46,359 nt of DNA from Deltaproteobacteria bacterium. Its GTDB lineage: Bacteria > Myxococcota_A > Polyangia > Nannocystales > Nannocystaceae. The DNA lies in assembly GCA_003696955.1 (NCBI GenBank), contig RFGU01000070.1, forward strand, positions 1 through 46,359, in the 5' to 3' direction. Below are positions 24,146 to 32,318 of this stretch, one piece after another (the stretch's first letter is position 1; each line of letters begins with the position of its first letter). The notes below the pieces were generated by a model. The model did no database searches. It was not told the DNA's origin and saw nothing but the letters and a program-made list of their open reading frames with translations. Position numbers and translations under genes: made by a program.

Positions 24146-24715
24146 TCAGGCGTCCCGGCGCTTGCGCAGCACGTTGGCGTCGCGGTGATGGAACAGGTCG
24201 TCGCGGCCGTCGATCCGCAGCACCGTGTCCTCGGCGTAGCGCAGCTCGGCATCGCCCCGCACTTCGTAGCGCGCCTCGAAACGCACGGTACGGAACTTGC
24301 GGTGCAGGAACGGGTTCTCCACGATGCCGAAGCACGGATCGCCCGCGCGGGCCTCGACGACGAAGTACCGGGCCGTGGCGTGCGCACGTCCACCGGCGAG
24401 GACGGCCATGGCGCGCGGGATCGTGAAGCTGCGCGTCACCATCCCCGCGGCCGGATCCCACGCGAGGTAGCCCACCTCGTCGTGAAAGGGGTCCGCCGCG
24501 TCGGCCGGCCATACGATCTGGTGGTAGCGCAGGACGGCGAGGCGCTGCTCGTGGTTTTCGACCTCGCCGACGGGCTCGAAGACGATCCGCTCGCGGTAGG
24601 GGGTGCACATGGCCGAGCGGTCGGCGCCGGGAGCGACGTCGGTACCGACCTCGCCCTCCCACGTGCCGGGCAGAAGACTCAGGGGACCGAAGGACGAAGG
24701 GGCGGAGGCAGCCAT
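24146..24715 (-). CDS. FABP/nitrobindin-like beta-barrel protein
   Basis: 189 residues. The opening LSLLPGTWEGEVGTDV, then YRERIVFEPVGEVENHEQRL, DEVGYLAWDPAAGMVTRSF and the IPRAMAVLAGG strand match the heme-binding barrel family formerly DUF1794, related to nitrobindin and THAP4. Members bind heme or small hydrophobic ligands. A proximal His cannot be assigned with confidence; HHRDAN near the C-terminus is a candidate. No signal peptide, so probably cytoplasmic. The ATG at 24715 has TAGGCT 7 nt upstream and no ribosome-binding site. The gene converges on the MBL-related gene with an 8-bp gap. Confidence 0.75.
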   Translation of the reverse strand: MAASAPSSFGPLSLLPGTWEGEVGTDVAPGADRSAMCTPYRERIVFEPVGEVENHEQRLAVLRYHQIVWPADAADPFHDEVGYLAWDPAAGMVTRSFTIPRAMAVLAGGRAHATARYFVVEARAGDPCFGIVENPFLHRKFRTVRFEARYEVRGDAELRYAEDTVLRIDGRDDLFHHRDANVLRKRRDA

Positions 24716-24722
24716 GACGGGG

Positions 24723-24728
24723 AGCCTA
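24723..24728 (-). promoter_or_regulatory. Candidate -10 box for a leaderless start
   Basis: TAGGCT on the minus strand, 7 nt before the ATG at 24715. The same hexamer occurs 9 nt before the ATG at 34518. Confidence 0.4.
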
Positions 24729-24832
24729 CCCGCTCCGGGCCGGGGGGTGGTCCGCCTCGGGGCTCCCTACGCCCGAGGCGAAGCCGCGTCGGTGCGCTGC
24801 AGGCGGGCTTCGTTCGCGGTAGGAACGGCCCC

Positions 24833-25369
24833 GTGGCCCGCACCCCCCTGTCCATCGAGGAGATCACCGCCGCCCTGTCCCGCGTGGGCGGGCTCGCCCC
24901 GCGGCTCGGCATCGTCTTCGAGCGCCACCATGGCCGCATGCGGTGCCGCATGCCCATCGACGAACGCCACGTCGGAGCCCCTTTCGTCGCCCACGGCGGA
25001 GCCGTGATGACCCTGCTCGACATGGCCCTCGGTGTGGACGCCCTCGAGCGGGCGGCGGCCCGGGGCAAGGCGACCAGCACCGTCGAACTCAAGGTGAACT
25101 TCCTGCGGCCGGCGAAGGTGGGGACCGTCCTCGTGACCGAGACCACCATCGAGTACGAGGGCAAGAGCCTCCTGGTGGTCAGCGGACGTGCCCGCGAACT
25201 CGACTCGGGCCGGGCCGTCGCGCTCGCCGTGGGCACGTTCAACTTCTACGCCGGCGACATGGCGGCGCGCCTTACGGCCCACGGCTCGACGCAGCCGGAG
25301 GATCCGGACCGCGGCGGCGTCGCGGCGGAGGGGAACGGCGGCCCGGGCGACGGATCCTCGGGGGCGTGA
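24833..25369 (+). CDS. PaaI-family hotdog thioesterase
   Basis: 178 residues from a GTG at 24833, supported by TAGGAA 8 nt upstream. The hotdog signature HGGAVMTLLDMALGVDA (about 55-71) holds the conserved His-Gly-Gly and the Asp of the catalytic helix. It is followed by STVELKVNFLRPAKVGTVLV and by RARELDSGRAVALAVGTFNF. The family hydrolyses acyl- or aryl-CoA thioesters. A 35-residue Gly/Asp-rich tail extends beyond the fold. It stands alone and no substrate can be inferred. Confidence 0.87.
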   Translation: MARTPLSIEEITAALSRVGGLAPRLGIVFERHHGRMRCRMPIDERHVGAPFVAHGGAVMTLLDMALGVDALERAAARGKATSTVELKVNFLRPAKVGTVLVTETTIEYEGKSLLVVSGRARELDSGRAVALAVGTFNFYAGDMAARLTAHGSTQPEDPDRGGVAAEGNGGPGDGSSGA

Positions 25370-25546
25370 GATCCCGCTGCGAAGATGCGGCACCGCCGCC
25401 CCCGTGCCCGCGTCGGATCCCCCGGCCGCCCGCCGGATCCGGTCGCGTCGAGGCCTTGGGCGTGCCGCGGGCCGTCCGTGCGGCGTGGCCTCCGAGCGCC
25501 GGTGCGCGCGTTTCCCCCGCGGTCGCTCCGTGGTAAGGCTCGCGCC

Positions 25547-27577
25547 ATGTCCGCCCGCGCCCATCGCCCGGCACGTCCCACGGACCCCCACACCCTCGAC
25601 CTGCTCGAGAAGACGATCAAGGGCCTTGCCATGGACGCCGTCGAGGCCGCCGGCTGCGGGCATCCCGGCATGCCCATGGGGATGGCGCGTCCGGCCAGCA
25701 ACCTGTGGGCGCGTTTCCTCGTGGTGGACCCGCAGGATCCCTCGTGGCCCGATCGCGATCGCTTCGTCCTGAGCGCGGGCCACGGGTCGATGTTGCTCTA
25801 CGCCCTCTTGCACCTGCACGGTTTCGATCTCTCGTTGGACGACATCCGTGCGTTCCGCCAGTGGGGGTCGAGGACGCCGGGCCACCCGGAGTTCGGCGAG
25901 ACGCCCGGTGTCGAGGTGACGACCGGGCCCCTCGGGACGGGCTTCGCCGCGGGCGTCGGCATGGCCCTGGCCGAGCGCTTCCTCGCGGCGCGCTACAACC
26001 GTCCGGGCCACGTGGTGGTGGACCACTTCACCTACGGGATCGTCAGCGACGGCGACCTGATGGAGGGGGTGGCCGCCGAGGCGGCGAGCTTCGCCGGGCA
26101 CCAGGGCCTCGGCAAGCTCGTCTACCTCTACGACGACAACCGGATCAGCATCGACGGCCCGACGAGCCTGGCCTTCTCCGAGGACGTGCCGGCCCGCTTT
26201 CGGGCCTACGGCTGGCACGTGGAGGTGGTCGACGGCTACGACGACGCAGCCGTGACGGCGGCCATCGAGGCGGCGCGGCGCCATCTGGAGCAACCGAGCC
26301 TCATCGTGTGCCGAACGGAGATCGGGCACGGCAGCCCGCACAAGGCGGGCACCGCGGCGGTCCACGGGGCGAAGCTCGGCGAGGACGAGGTGCGCGCCAC
26401 GAAGGAGGCCATGGGCTGGCCCTTGGATCCGTTCTACGTGCCCGAGGAACTCGGCGCGTACGCGGCGGCCGCCCGCGCCGAGGGCGAGGCGGCCCACGGG
26501 CGCTGGCGCGAAGCCATGGCCGCCTATCGGGCGGAGCATCCCGAGCTGGCCGCCGAGTTCGAGGCCGTGCTGGCGGGCGATCTGCCCGACGGGATCTTCG
26601 ACGACCTGCCGACCTTCGCCCCGGGCGAGAAGATCGCCACCCGCAAGGCGGGCAAGAAGGTGCTCTCCGTGCTCGGGGCGCGGCATCCCACGTTGCTCGG
26701 CGGCTCGGCCGATCTGACGGACTCGAACGGGGTGGGGCTGCCCGACGAGCCCGCCGCCTCGCCCCAGTCGCCCGCGGGTCGGAACGTCCACTTCGGCGTG
26801 CGCGAGCACGCCATGGCCGGGATCTGCAACGGCCTGGCCCTGCACGGCGGCGTGCGTCCCTACGACGCCACGTTCCTCGTCTTCTCGGACTTCATGCGGG
26901 GCTGCCTGCGCCTTTCGGCCCTGATGGGCCTGCCCGTGATCCACGTCTTCTCCCACGACAGCTTCCTGCTCGGGGAGGACGGGCCCACGCATCAACCGGT
27001 GGAACACCTCTGGAGCCTGCGGGCGATCCCCGGCCTCGACGTCGTGCGGCCCGCCGATGCGAACGAGACCGTCGGTGCCTTCGCCCACGCCCTCGGGCGT
27101 CGGCTCGGGGACGGTCCCACGGCGGTGTGCCTGACGCGGCAGGGGGTGCCGGTGCTCGAGGGATCGTCGCGGGACGTCTCGCGCGGCGCCTACGTCCTGT
27201 GGGAGCCCGAAGGCGGTGCGACCTGCGGCGTGCTCGTCGCCACGGGCTCCGAGGTCGCCCTCGCCCTCGAGGCGGCCCGGCTCCTCCTGCGCGAGCACGG
27301 CCGGCGCGTTCGGGTGGTGTCGGCGCCCTGCCTCGAGGCGTTCGACCGTCAGGACGAGGCCTACCGCCGCTCGGTCCTCCCCGACGATCTGCGGCCGCGC
27401 CTTGCCGTGGAGGCCGGCGTGACGCTCGGTTGGGCGCGCTACGCCGACGCCGCGGTGGGGCTCGACCGGTTCGGGGCATCGGCGCCGGCCGGCGTGCTCG
27501 CCGAGAAGTTCGGCTTCACGGCGGCGGCGGTCGCGGCGCGCTTCCTCGAACTTTCGGCGGCGGCGCAAGGCGCCTGA
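25547..27577 (+). CDS. tkt: Transketolase
   Basis: 676 residues, the normal length. This thiamine-diphosphate enzyme transfers two-carbon ketol units in the pentose phosphate pathway. Signatures: [12 protein letters not shown] near the start, [27 protein letters not shown], the ThDP motif [12 protein letters not shown] through [37 protein letters not shown] with the catalytic Glu, and [20 protein letters not shown]. The first position of the GDG motif is Ser (SDG) instead of Gly, which is a common tolerated change. The start is the ATG at 25547; TAAGGC 7 nt upstream is a weak -10-like match. EF-G follows 206 bp downstream with its own promoter. Confidence 0.96.
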   Translation: MSARAHRPARPTDPHTLDLLEKTIKGLAMDAVEAAGCGHPGMPMGMARPASNLWARFLVVDPQDPSWPDRDRFVLSAGHGSMLLYALLHLHGFDLSLDDIRAFRQWGSRTPGHPEFGETPGVEVTTGPLGTGFAAGVGMALAERFLAARYNRPGHVVVDHFTYGIVSDGDLMEGVAAEAASFAGHQGLGKLVYLYDDNRISIDGPTSLAFSEDVPARFRAYGWHVEVVDGYDDAAVTAAIEAARRHLEQPSLIVCRTEIGHGSPHKAGTAAVHGAKLGEDEVRATKEAMGWPLDPFYVPEELGAYAAAARAEGEAAHGRWREAMAAYRAEHPELAAEFEAVLAGDLPDGIFDDLPTFAPGEKIATRKAGKKVLSVLGARHPTLLGGSADLTDSNGVGLPDEPAASPQSPAGRNVHFGVREHAMAGICNGLALHGGVRPYDATFLVFSDFMRGCLRLSALMGLPVIHVFSHDSFLLGEDGPTHQPVEHLWSLRAIPGLDVVRPADANETVGAFAHALGRRLGDGPTAVCLTRQGVPVLEGSSRDVSRGAYVLWEPEGGATCGVLVATGSEVALALEAARLLLREHGRRVRVVSAPCLEAFDRQDEAYRRSVLPDDLRPRLAVEAGVTLGWARYADAAVGLDRFGASAPAGVLAEKFGFTAAAVAARFLELSAAAQGA

Positions 27578-27641
27578 CGGGGGCCTGCGCGCGTTTTCGG
27601 GGGGATCCGGCGGCCCTCGCGCCCGCTTCGCCGCCTGCCCC

Positions 27642-27669
27642 TTGCCCGAGGCCCGATCCTCCGTACACT
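27642..27669 (+). promoter_or_regulatory. Candidate promoter of the EF-G gene
   Basis: TTGCCC (27642-27647), a 16-nt spacer, and TACACT (27664-27669, 4 of 6 to TATAAT). The predicted transcript has a leader of about 105 nt containing a hairpin. Confidence 0.45.
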
Positions 27670-27680
27670 CCCGCCCCACA

Positions 27681-27702
27681 CGCCGGCCGAGGGCGGCCGG
27701 CG
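27681..27702 (+). promoter_or_regulatory. Leader hairpin upstream of the EF-G gene
   Basis: A perfect 8-bp stem, CGCCGGCC and GGCCGGCG, with a 6-nt loop lies just after the predicted transcription start. It may act on mRNA stability or simply reflect GC-rich sequence. Confidence 0.3.
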
Positions 27703-27783
27703 CGCATCGCCCCCGTGGCGACGCTGCGCGGCCGACACTCGCCCGCGGCGCGCGTTCAACCACGCGACAGGAACGACACGAAC

Positions 27784-29892
27784 ATGGATCTTTCGAAAGT
27801 CCGCAACATCGGGATCTCCGCCCACATCGACTCCGGCAAGACGACGCTGACGGAGCGGATCCTCTATTACACCGGCCGCATCCACAAGATCGTCGAGGTC
27901 AAAGACAAAAGTGGCGGCGGCGCCACCATGGACTTCATGGAGCTCGAGCGCGAACGTGGCATCACGATCCAGTCGGCGGCCACGTACGTCGAGTGGAAGG
28001 GCTACCACGTCAACATCATCGACACGCCCGGCCACGTCGACTTCACGGTGGAGGTCGAACGCGCCCTGGCCGTGCTCGACGGCGCCATCTTGGTGCTCTG
28101 CGGTGTCGCCGGCGTGCAGTCCCAGTCGATCACGGTGGACCGGCAGATGCGCCGGTACAACGTTCCGCGCCTTGCCTTCGTCAACAAGATGGACCGGGCA
28201 GGGGCGGACGCCTACCGTGTGACCGAGCAGCTTCGGGAGAAGCTCCACCTCAACGCCGTCATGGTCACGATCCCCATCGGCGAGGAGGATCGGCACGAAG
28301 GCGTCATCGATCTGCTGACCCGCGAGGCCGTCTACTTCGAGGGCCAGGCCGGTGAGCAGGTGCGGCGCACGAAGGATCTGCCCGACGGTTACGCCGACAA
28401 GGTCGAGGAGTACCGCAGCAAGCTCGTCGAGGCGGTGGCGGACTTCGACGACGGCATCATGGAGAAGTTCCTCGAGGGCGAGGAGGTCACCGCCGAGGAG
28501 ATGATCCCGGTCATCCGCAAGGCGACCTTGGACCTCAAGCTCGTCCCGGTCTACTGCGGCAGCGCCTACAAGAACAAGGGCGTCCAGCCCCTGCTCGACG
28601 GGGTCGCGGCCTTCCTGCCCGATCCCACCGAGGTGGAGAACAAGGCCTTCCTGCGCGAGGACGGCAAGGAGACCGAGGTCGTGCTCGAGTGCCGGGACGA
28701 CAAGCCCCTTTGCGCCCTGGCGTTCAAGCTCGAGGACGGTCGCTACGGCCAGCTCACGTACCTGCGCGTCTATCAGGGGATGCTGCGCAAGGGCGACTTC
28801 ATCTACAACACCCGCGACGGCAAGAAGACCAAGGTGGGACGGCTCGTGCGCATGCACGCCGACAAGATGGAGGACATCGAGGAGTGCCACGCGGGCGACA
28901 TCGTGGCCCTCTTCGGCATCGAGTGCGCGGCCGGTGACACGTTCACCAACGGCGAGGTCATCTACTCCATGCGCTCGATGTTCGTGCCCGAGCCGGTCAT
29001 CTACTACGCCGTGCAGCCCAAGGACAAGAGTGCCATCGCCAACTTCTCCAAGGCGCTCAACCGCTTCGCCAAGGAGGACCCGACGTTTCGCGTGACCCGT
29101 GACGAGGAGTCCGGTGAGACGATCATCGCCGGCATGGGCGAGCTGCACCTCGAGGTCTACATCGAGCGCATGCGCCGGGAGTACAAGGTGGAGACCATCG
29201 TCGGCGAGCCCCAGGTGGCCTACCGCGAGACGATCACGAAGGAGACGCCCTTCGACTACACCCACAAGAAACAGACCGGCGGCGCCGGCCAGTACGCCAA
29301 GGTGGGCGGCATCATCCGGCCCCTCCAGCACGAGGAGGGCGAGGAGCACGTCCACTATCGCTTCATCGACAAGATCGTCGGCGGCATCATCCCGCGGGAA
29401 TACATCCCGTCGTGCGACAACGGGTTCCAGCAGGCCATGGAGCGGGGCGTCCTCATCGGCTTCCCGGTCACCGACGTCGAGGTCGAACTCAACGACGGCG
29501 GTTTCCACCCCGTGGACTCGTCGGACATGGCGTTCCAGATTGCGGCCCGGACGGCCTTCAAGGAGGCCATGAAGAAGGCCGGCCCCATCGTCCTCGAACC
29601 GCTCATGCGGGTGTCGGTCGAAGGGCCCGAGGAGTTCCAGGGGGCGATCCAGACCACCTTGATCCGGCGGCGCGGCGCCATCGTCGGATCGGAGTCCCAC
29701 CACGGGATGGTGGTCGTCGAGGCCCACGTACCGCTGGCCGAGATGTTCGGCTACTCCACGGAGCTTCGTTCGAACACCCAGGGCAAGGCCGAGTACAGCA
29801 TGGAGTTCGAGAAGTACGCGCCGGTGCCCAAGAACGTGCAGGAAGAACTCATGAAGAAGTACGCGGACCGGGCCAAGGAACGGGTGACCTGA
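27784..29892 (+). CDS. fusA: Elongation factor G, spd/mitochondrial EF-G1 type
   Basis: 702 residues. EF-G is the GTPase that drives translocation on the ribosome. GTPase motifs: AHIDSGKT (13-20), [13 protein letters not shown] (G2), DTPGHVD (G3), NKMD (G4). Domains II-V follow with normal length, ending with [27 protein letters not shown] and GITIQSAAT, with the [14 protein letters not shown] switch region, are the forms seen in mitochondrial EF-G1 and in the spdEFG1 group of spirochaetes, planctomycetes and deltaproteobacteria; ordinary bacterial EF-G reads AHIDAGKT and GITITSAAT. No rpsL, rpsG or tuf is adjacent, which also fits the non-str-operon version. AGGA lies 11 nt before the ATG. 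Confidence 0.95.
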   Translation: MDLSKVRNIGISAHIDSGKTTLTERILYYTGRIHKIVEVKDKSGGGATMDFMELERERGITIQSAATYVEWKGYHVNIIDTPGHVDFTVEVERALAVLDGAILVLCGVAGVQSQSITVDRQMRRYNVPRLAFVNKMDRAGADAYRVTEQLREKLHLNAVMVTIPIGEEDRHEGVIDLLTREAVYFEGQAGEQVRRTKDLPDGYADKVEEYRSKLVEAVADFDDGIMEKFLEGEEVTAEEMIPVIRKATLDLKLVPVYCGSAYKNKGVQPLLDGVAAFLPDPTEVENKAFLREDGKETEVVLECRDDKPLCALAFKLEDGRYGQLTYLRVYQGMLRKGDFIYNTRDGKKTKVGRLVRMHADKMEDIEECHAGDIVALFGIECAAGDTFTNGEVIYSMRSMFVPEPVIYYAVQPKDKSAIANFSKALNRFAKEDPTFRVTRDEESGETIIAGMGELHLEVYIERMRREYKVETIVGEPQVAYRETITKETPFDYTHKKQTGGAGQYAKVGGIIRPLQHEEGEEHVHYRFIDKIVGGIIPREYIPSCDNGFQQAMERGVLIGFPVTDVEVELNDGGFHPVDSSDMAFQIAARTAFKEAMKKAGPIVLEPLMRVSVEGPEEFQGAIQTTLIRRRGAIVGSESHHGMVVVEAHVPLAEMFGYSTELRSNTQGKAEYSMEFEKYAPVPKNVQEELMKKYADRAKERVT

Positions 29893-29914
29893 GCCCGCGC
29901 CGGTCCCGACCGCA

Positions 29915-29951
29915 CGAACGACCCGGTGCCCGCAAGGTGCCGGGTCGTTCG
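29915..29951. terminator. Hairpin after the EF-G gene
   Basis: A perfect 12-bp stem (CGAACGACCCGG and its complement) with a 13-nt loop lies 22 nt after the EF-G stop and 30 nt before the end of the convergent gene. No T-tract follows. Confidence 0.65.
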
Positions 29952-29981
29952 CGTTCTGCGACCCGTGACGTTCGCGGAAGG

Positions 29982-32318
29982 TCAGGGGCCTACGAGGCGG
30001 TCGCGCAATCGGGCCCGACGGATCCGTACCTCGGGAGGGCTCGGACGCGACAGGAGTTCGGTGAGGATCCGCCGCGCCTGTGCGCGATCGTTCGGTCCGC
30101 CCTTGGCGAGGGACTGGGCCAGGAGGTCGCGGAGTTCGTCGCGCACGTCCTCGTCGAGGTCGCCGCGGGCCAGGGCGTCGCGCAGGAGCGCTCGGATCTC
30201 GGCCTCGGGGGCGCCTCGGGCACGCAGGACGGCGATCGTCGCGCGGTAGGGGGCGCTCGTCGTGGGGAAGCGCCGGCGAAGTTCGGCTGCGCCGGCCTCG
30301 GCGGCCTCGAAGGCCCCGACCCGCAGCCACAAACGGACGGCCAGGTCGAGGGGCGTCGGGTCTTCGGGGTGGAGCTTTGCCGCGCGCTCGAGCACCGCGA
30401 GGGCGTGATCCAAGGAGACGTCCCGAAGCCGGTGGGCAAGGCCGCCCCAGGGCGTCTGGGCGTCCATGGCGGCGGCGAGGGTCGCCGGGTTCGGGGTCAC
30501 GGCCACGAGGAATCGGGCGAGGGCCTCGCTCGGGTGGGTGGGGATCACGAGCAGGGCACGGCGCAGTGCCGCGAGCAGGCCTTCCGTGTCGCCTTCGCGC
30601 CATCGGCAGGCGGCGTCGAGCAGGTGGCCGTCGGGAAGGATCGGAGCGAAGCGGGCGGCGACCTCGGCGTGGTGGCAGGCCTGCGCCCATCGGTCCGAGG
30701 CGGCCAGGCGCCGGCCGATGACGGCGTGCAGCCGGCCGTCGAGGGGGCGCAGGGCGAGCGAGCGGACGTAGGGGGCTCCGCGGGCGATGGCGCGGTTGCG
30801 TTCGTGGCGAACCTCGAGCCGCTCCGACCGCGTCGCAAGGTCGGCGAAGATGGCGACGAGGGTCAGGGCCGCGAGGCCCCCGTGTATCCATCTCGACCGT
30901 CGGCGCGCACGGGTAGCATCGTTCGCCCAGGGGCGGCCACCGACGAGGCTTCCTGCGAGCACCGCCGCCGGCGCGGCGACCCCCAAGGTGGCCCACCAGT
31001 GATCGGCCAGACCCTCCGCGCCCACGACCACGAGGGTGAGGGCGGTCAGGCGGCGGCCACGCTGGCCCGGTCGGCTGCGGCAACGGGCGATGGCCAGGAT
31101 CGGGACCGCCGCGGCCGCGACCACGGCGGCGGCTCCGGCCAGGCCGTGGGCGAGCACGGGACCGAGCAGCGCGGATTCGAGGTGGGTGGCCCAGGCGACC
31201 CTCGGCACCGAGGCATAGCGCGGCCACAGGTCGGCGAAGGTGCCGGCCCCGATCCCGCCCAGGGGTGCGATGCGAAACATGGGCAGACTCTCGCGCAAGA
31301 GCCGGATCTTGGGCTCCCGGACCACGGCGTCCGGATCGCTCCACCAGGGCAGCATGTCGGCGAAGGCCGGAGCGGCCAGGGGGACGGCGGAGACGAGGGC
31401 GACGACGACAGCCGCGGCGATCACGGCAAGACGCCGCCGATCCGCGGCGTGGTCGTGGGGCGACGCCCGGCCTGCATGTCGAACGACCCCGACGAGGGAA
31501 ACGACCGACGTCGCGACGAGCACCCCGGCCAGCAGGACGCCGCTGCGGGACAGGGTGGCCCCGAGCGCCGGGAGCATCACCACGGACGCCGCAGCCGCGA
31601 GGATCAGCCGGTCGCCGGCTCGGGGCACGGGATCCCGTCGTCCGGCCGCGGCCACCTCCACGGCGAGGGCGAGGGCGCAGCCGAGACCGAGCAACAGGAA
31701 CGCGGCCTGATGGTTGGGATTGACGAAGGTCCCGAACCAGTAGGGTACGTCGGCAAGGTCCACCTGCAGGGCTCGGTAGACCCCGAAGATGGCATCGGCC
31801 TTCGTCGCGGCGTGGACGTAGGCGACGATGGCGGAGCAGGTGGCGGCCAGGGCGATGGATGCAGCCGCCTGGCGCCACGGCACGAGCCGGCCGAGGAGGA
31901 AGAGGGCGGCCAGTACCGACCACCGCACCACGGCGGTGCGGGCATCGGCGAGCGTGGGGGCCATCGCGAGCACGGGGGCGATGCCCGTACCCTCGTGGGC
32001 CCACCGGACGTCCGCCGCGAGGCTGCCGGGAGCGGGGTCGCCGCCCAGGCCGGCAAGTCCGGGGATCGTCTGGATCAGACTCCAGATGGCGAGGAGCACG
32101 AAGCCGACGAGGGGCAGGGGAACGCCGGCGCCCCGCGGTGCGCGGACGGCCGCGGCGGCGAGGAGCACGACGACGGCGCCGCCCGCCGCCAGGGCGAAGG
32201 CGTCGTGCACGCCGCCGATGGCCAGAGGGGCGGCAACGGCCACGGCGCAGGTGCCCGCCGCGATCCGCGGGTACTCAGGTGCCTTCCGCCGCTTCCTGCT
32301 CCCGCGGCCCGTAGACAT
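29982..32318 (-). CDS. O-antigen-ligase/polymerase-like membrane protein with TPR-like tail
   Basis: 778 residues. The first half has about eleven membrane segments with features of the O-antigen ligase/Wzy family: YWFGTFVNPNHQAAFLLLGL (about 165-184), LSRSGVLLAGVLVAT, and the periplasmic loop PLGGIGAGTFADLWPRY with THLESALLG. The conserved NHQA and Arg-containing loops are those expected for undecaprenyl-linked glycan transfer. The second half (from about 480) is alpha-helical and TPR-like (HALAVLERAAKLHPEDPTPL). The ATG at 32318 lies 44 nt inside the upstream tyrosine autokinase gene, so the two are one expression unit. The glycan and the rest of the pathway are not in the window. Confidence 0.82.
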   Translation of the reverse strand: MSTGRGSRKRRKAPEYPRIAAGTCAVAVAAPLAIGGVHDAFALAAGGAVVVLLAAAAVRAPRGAGVPLPLVGFVLLAIWSLIQTIPGLAGLGGDPAPGSLAADVRWAHEGTGIAPVLAMAPTLADARTAVVRWSVLAALFLLGRLVPWRQAAASIALAATCSAIVAYVHAATKADAIFGVYRALQVDLADVPYWFGTFVNPNHQAAFLLLGLGCALALAVEVAAAGRRDPVPRAGDRLILAAAASVVMLPALGATLSRSGVLLAGVLVATSVVSLVGVVRHAGRASPHDHAADRRRLAVIAAAVVVALVSAVPLAAPAFADMLPWWSDPDAVVREPKIRLLRESLPMFRIAPLGGIGAGTFADLWPRYASVPRVAWATHLESALLGPVLAHGLAGAAAVVAAAAVPILAIARCRSRPGQRGRRLTALTLVVVGAEGLADHWWATLGVAAPAAVLAGSLVGGRPWANDATRARRRSRWIHGGLAALTLVAIFADLATRSERLEVRHERNRAIARGAPYVRSLALRPLDGRLHAVIGRRLAASDRWAQACHHAEVAARFAPILPDGHLLDAACRWREGDTEGLLAALRRALLVIPTHPSEALARFLVAVTPNPATLAAAMDAQTPWGGLAHRLRDVSLDHALAVLERAAKLHPEDPTPLDLAVRLWLRVGAFEAAEAGAAELRRRFPTTSAPYRATIAVLRARGAPEAEIRALLRDALARGDLDEDVRDELRDLLAQSLAKGGPNDRAQARRILTELLSRPSPPEVRIRRARLRDRLVGP

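Noticed and set aside
24767..27763. A 998-codon minus-strand frame over thioesterase and transketolase
   Set aside because: Shadow of two clear plus-strand enzymes, Arg/Gly/His-rich and without any domain.
25705..27783. Open frame joining the transketolase region to EF-G as one 1395-codon protein
   Set aside because: The part before 27784 is a shadow of transketolase in another frame; EF-G homology begins exactly at the ATG at 27784, which has its own promoter and ribosome-binding site.
27439..32004. A 1521-codon open frame on the minus strand across transketolase and EF-G
   Set aside because: It is antisense to two unmistakable genes; in such GC-rich DNA stops are rare in the complementary frame. 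Its translation is low-complexity and matches nothing known.
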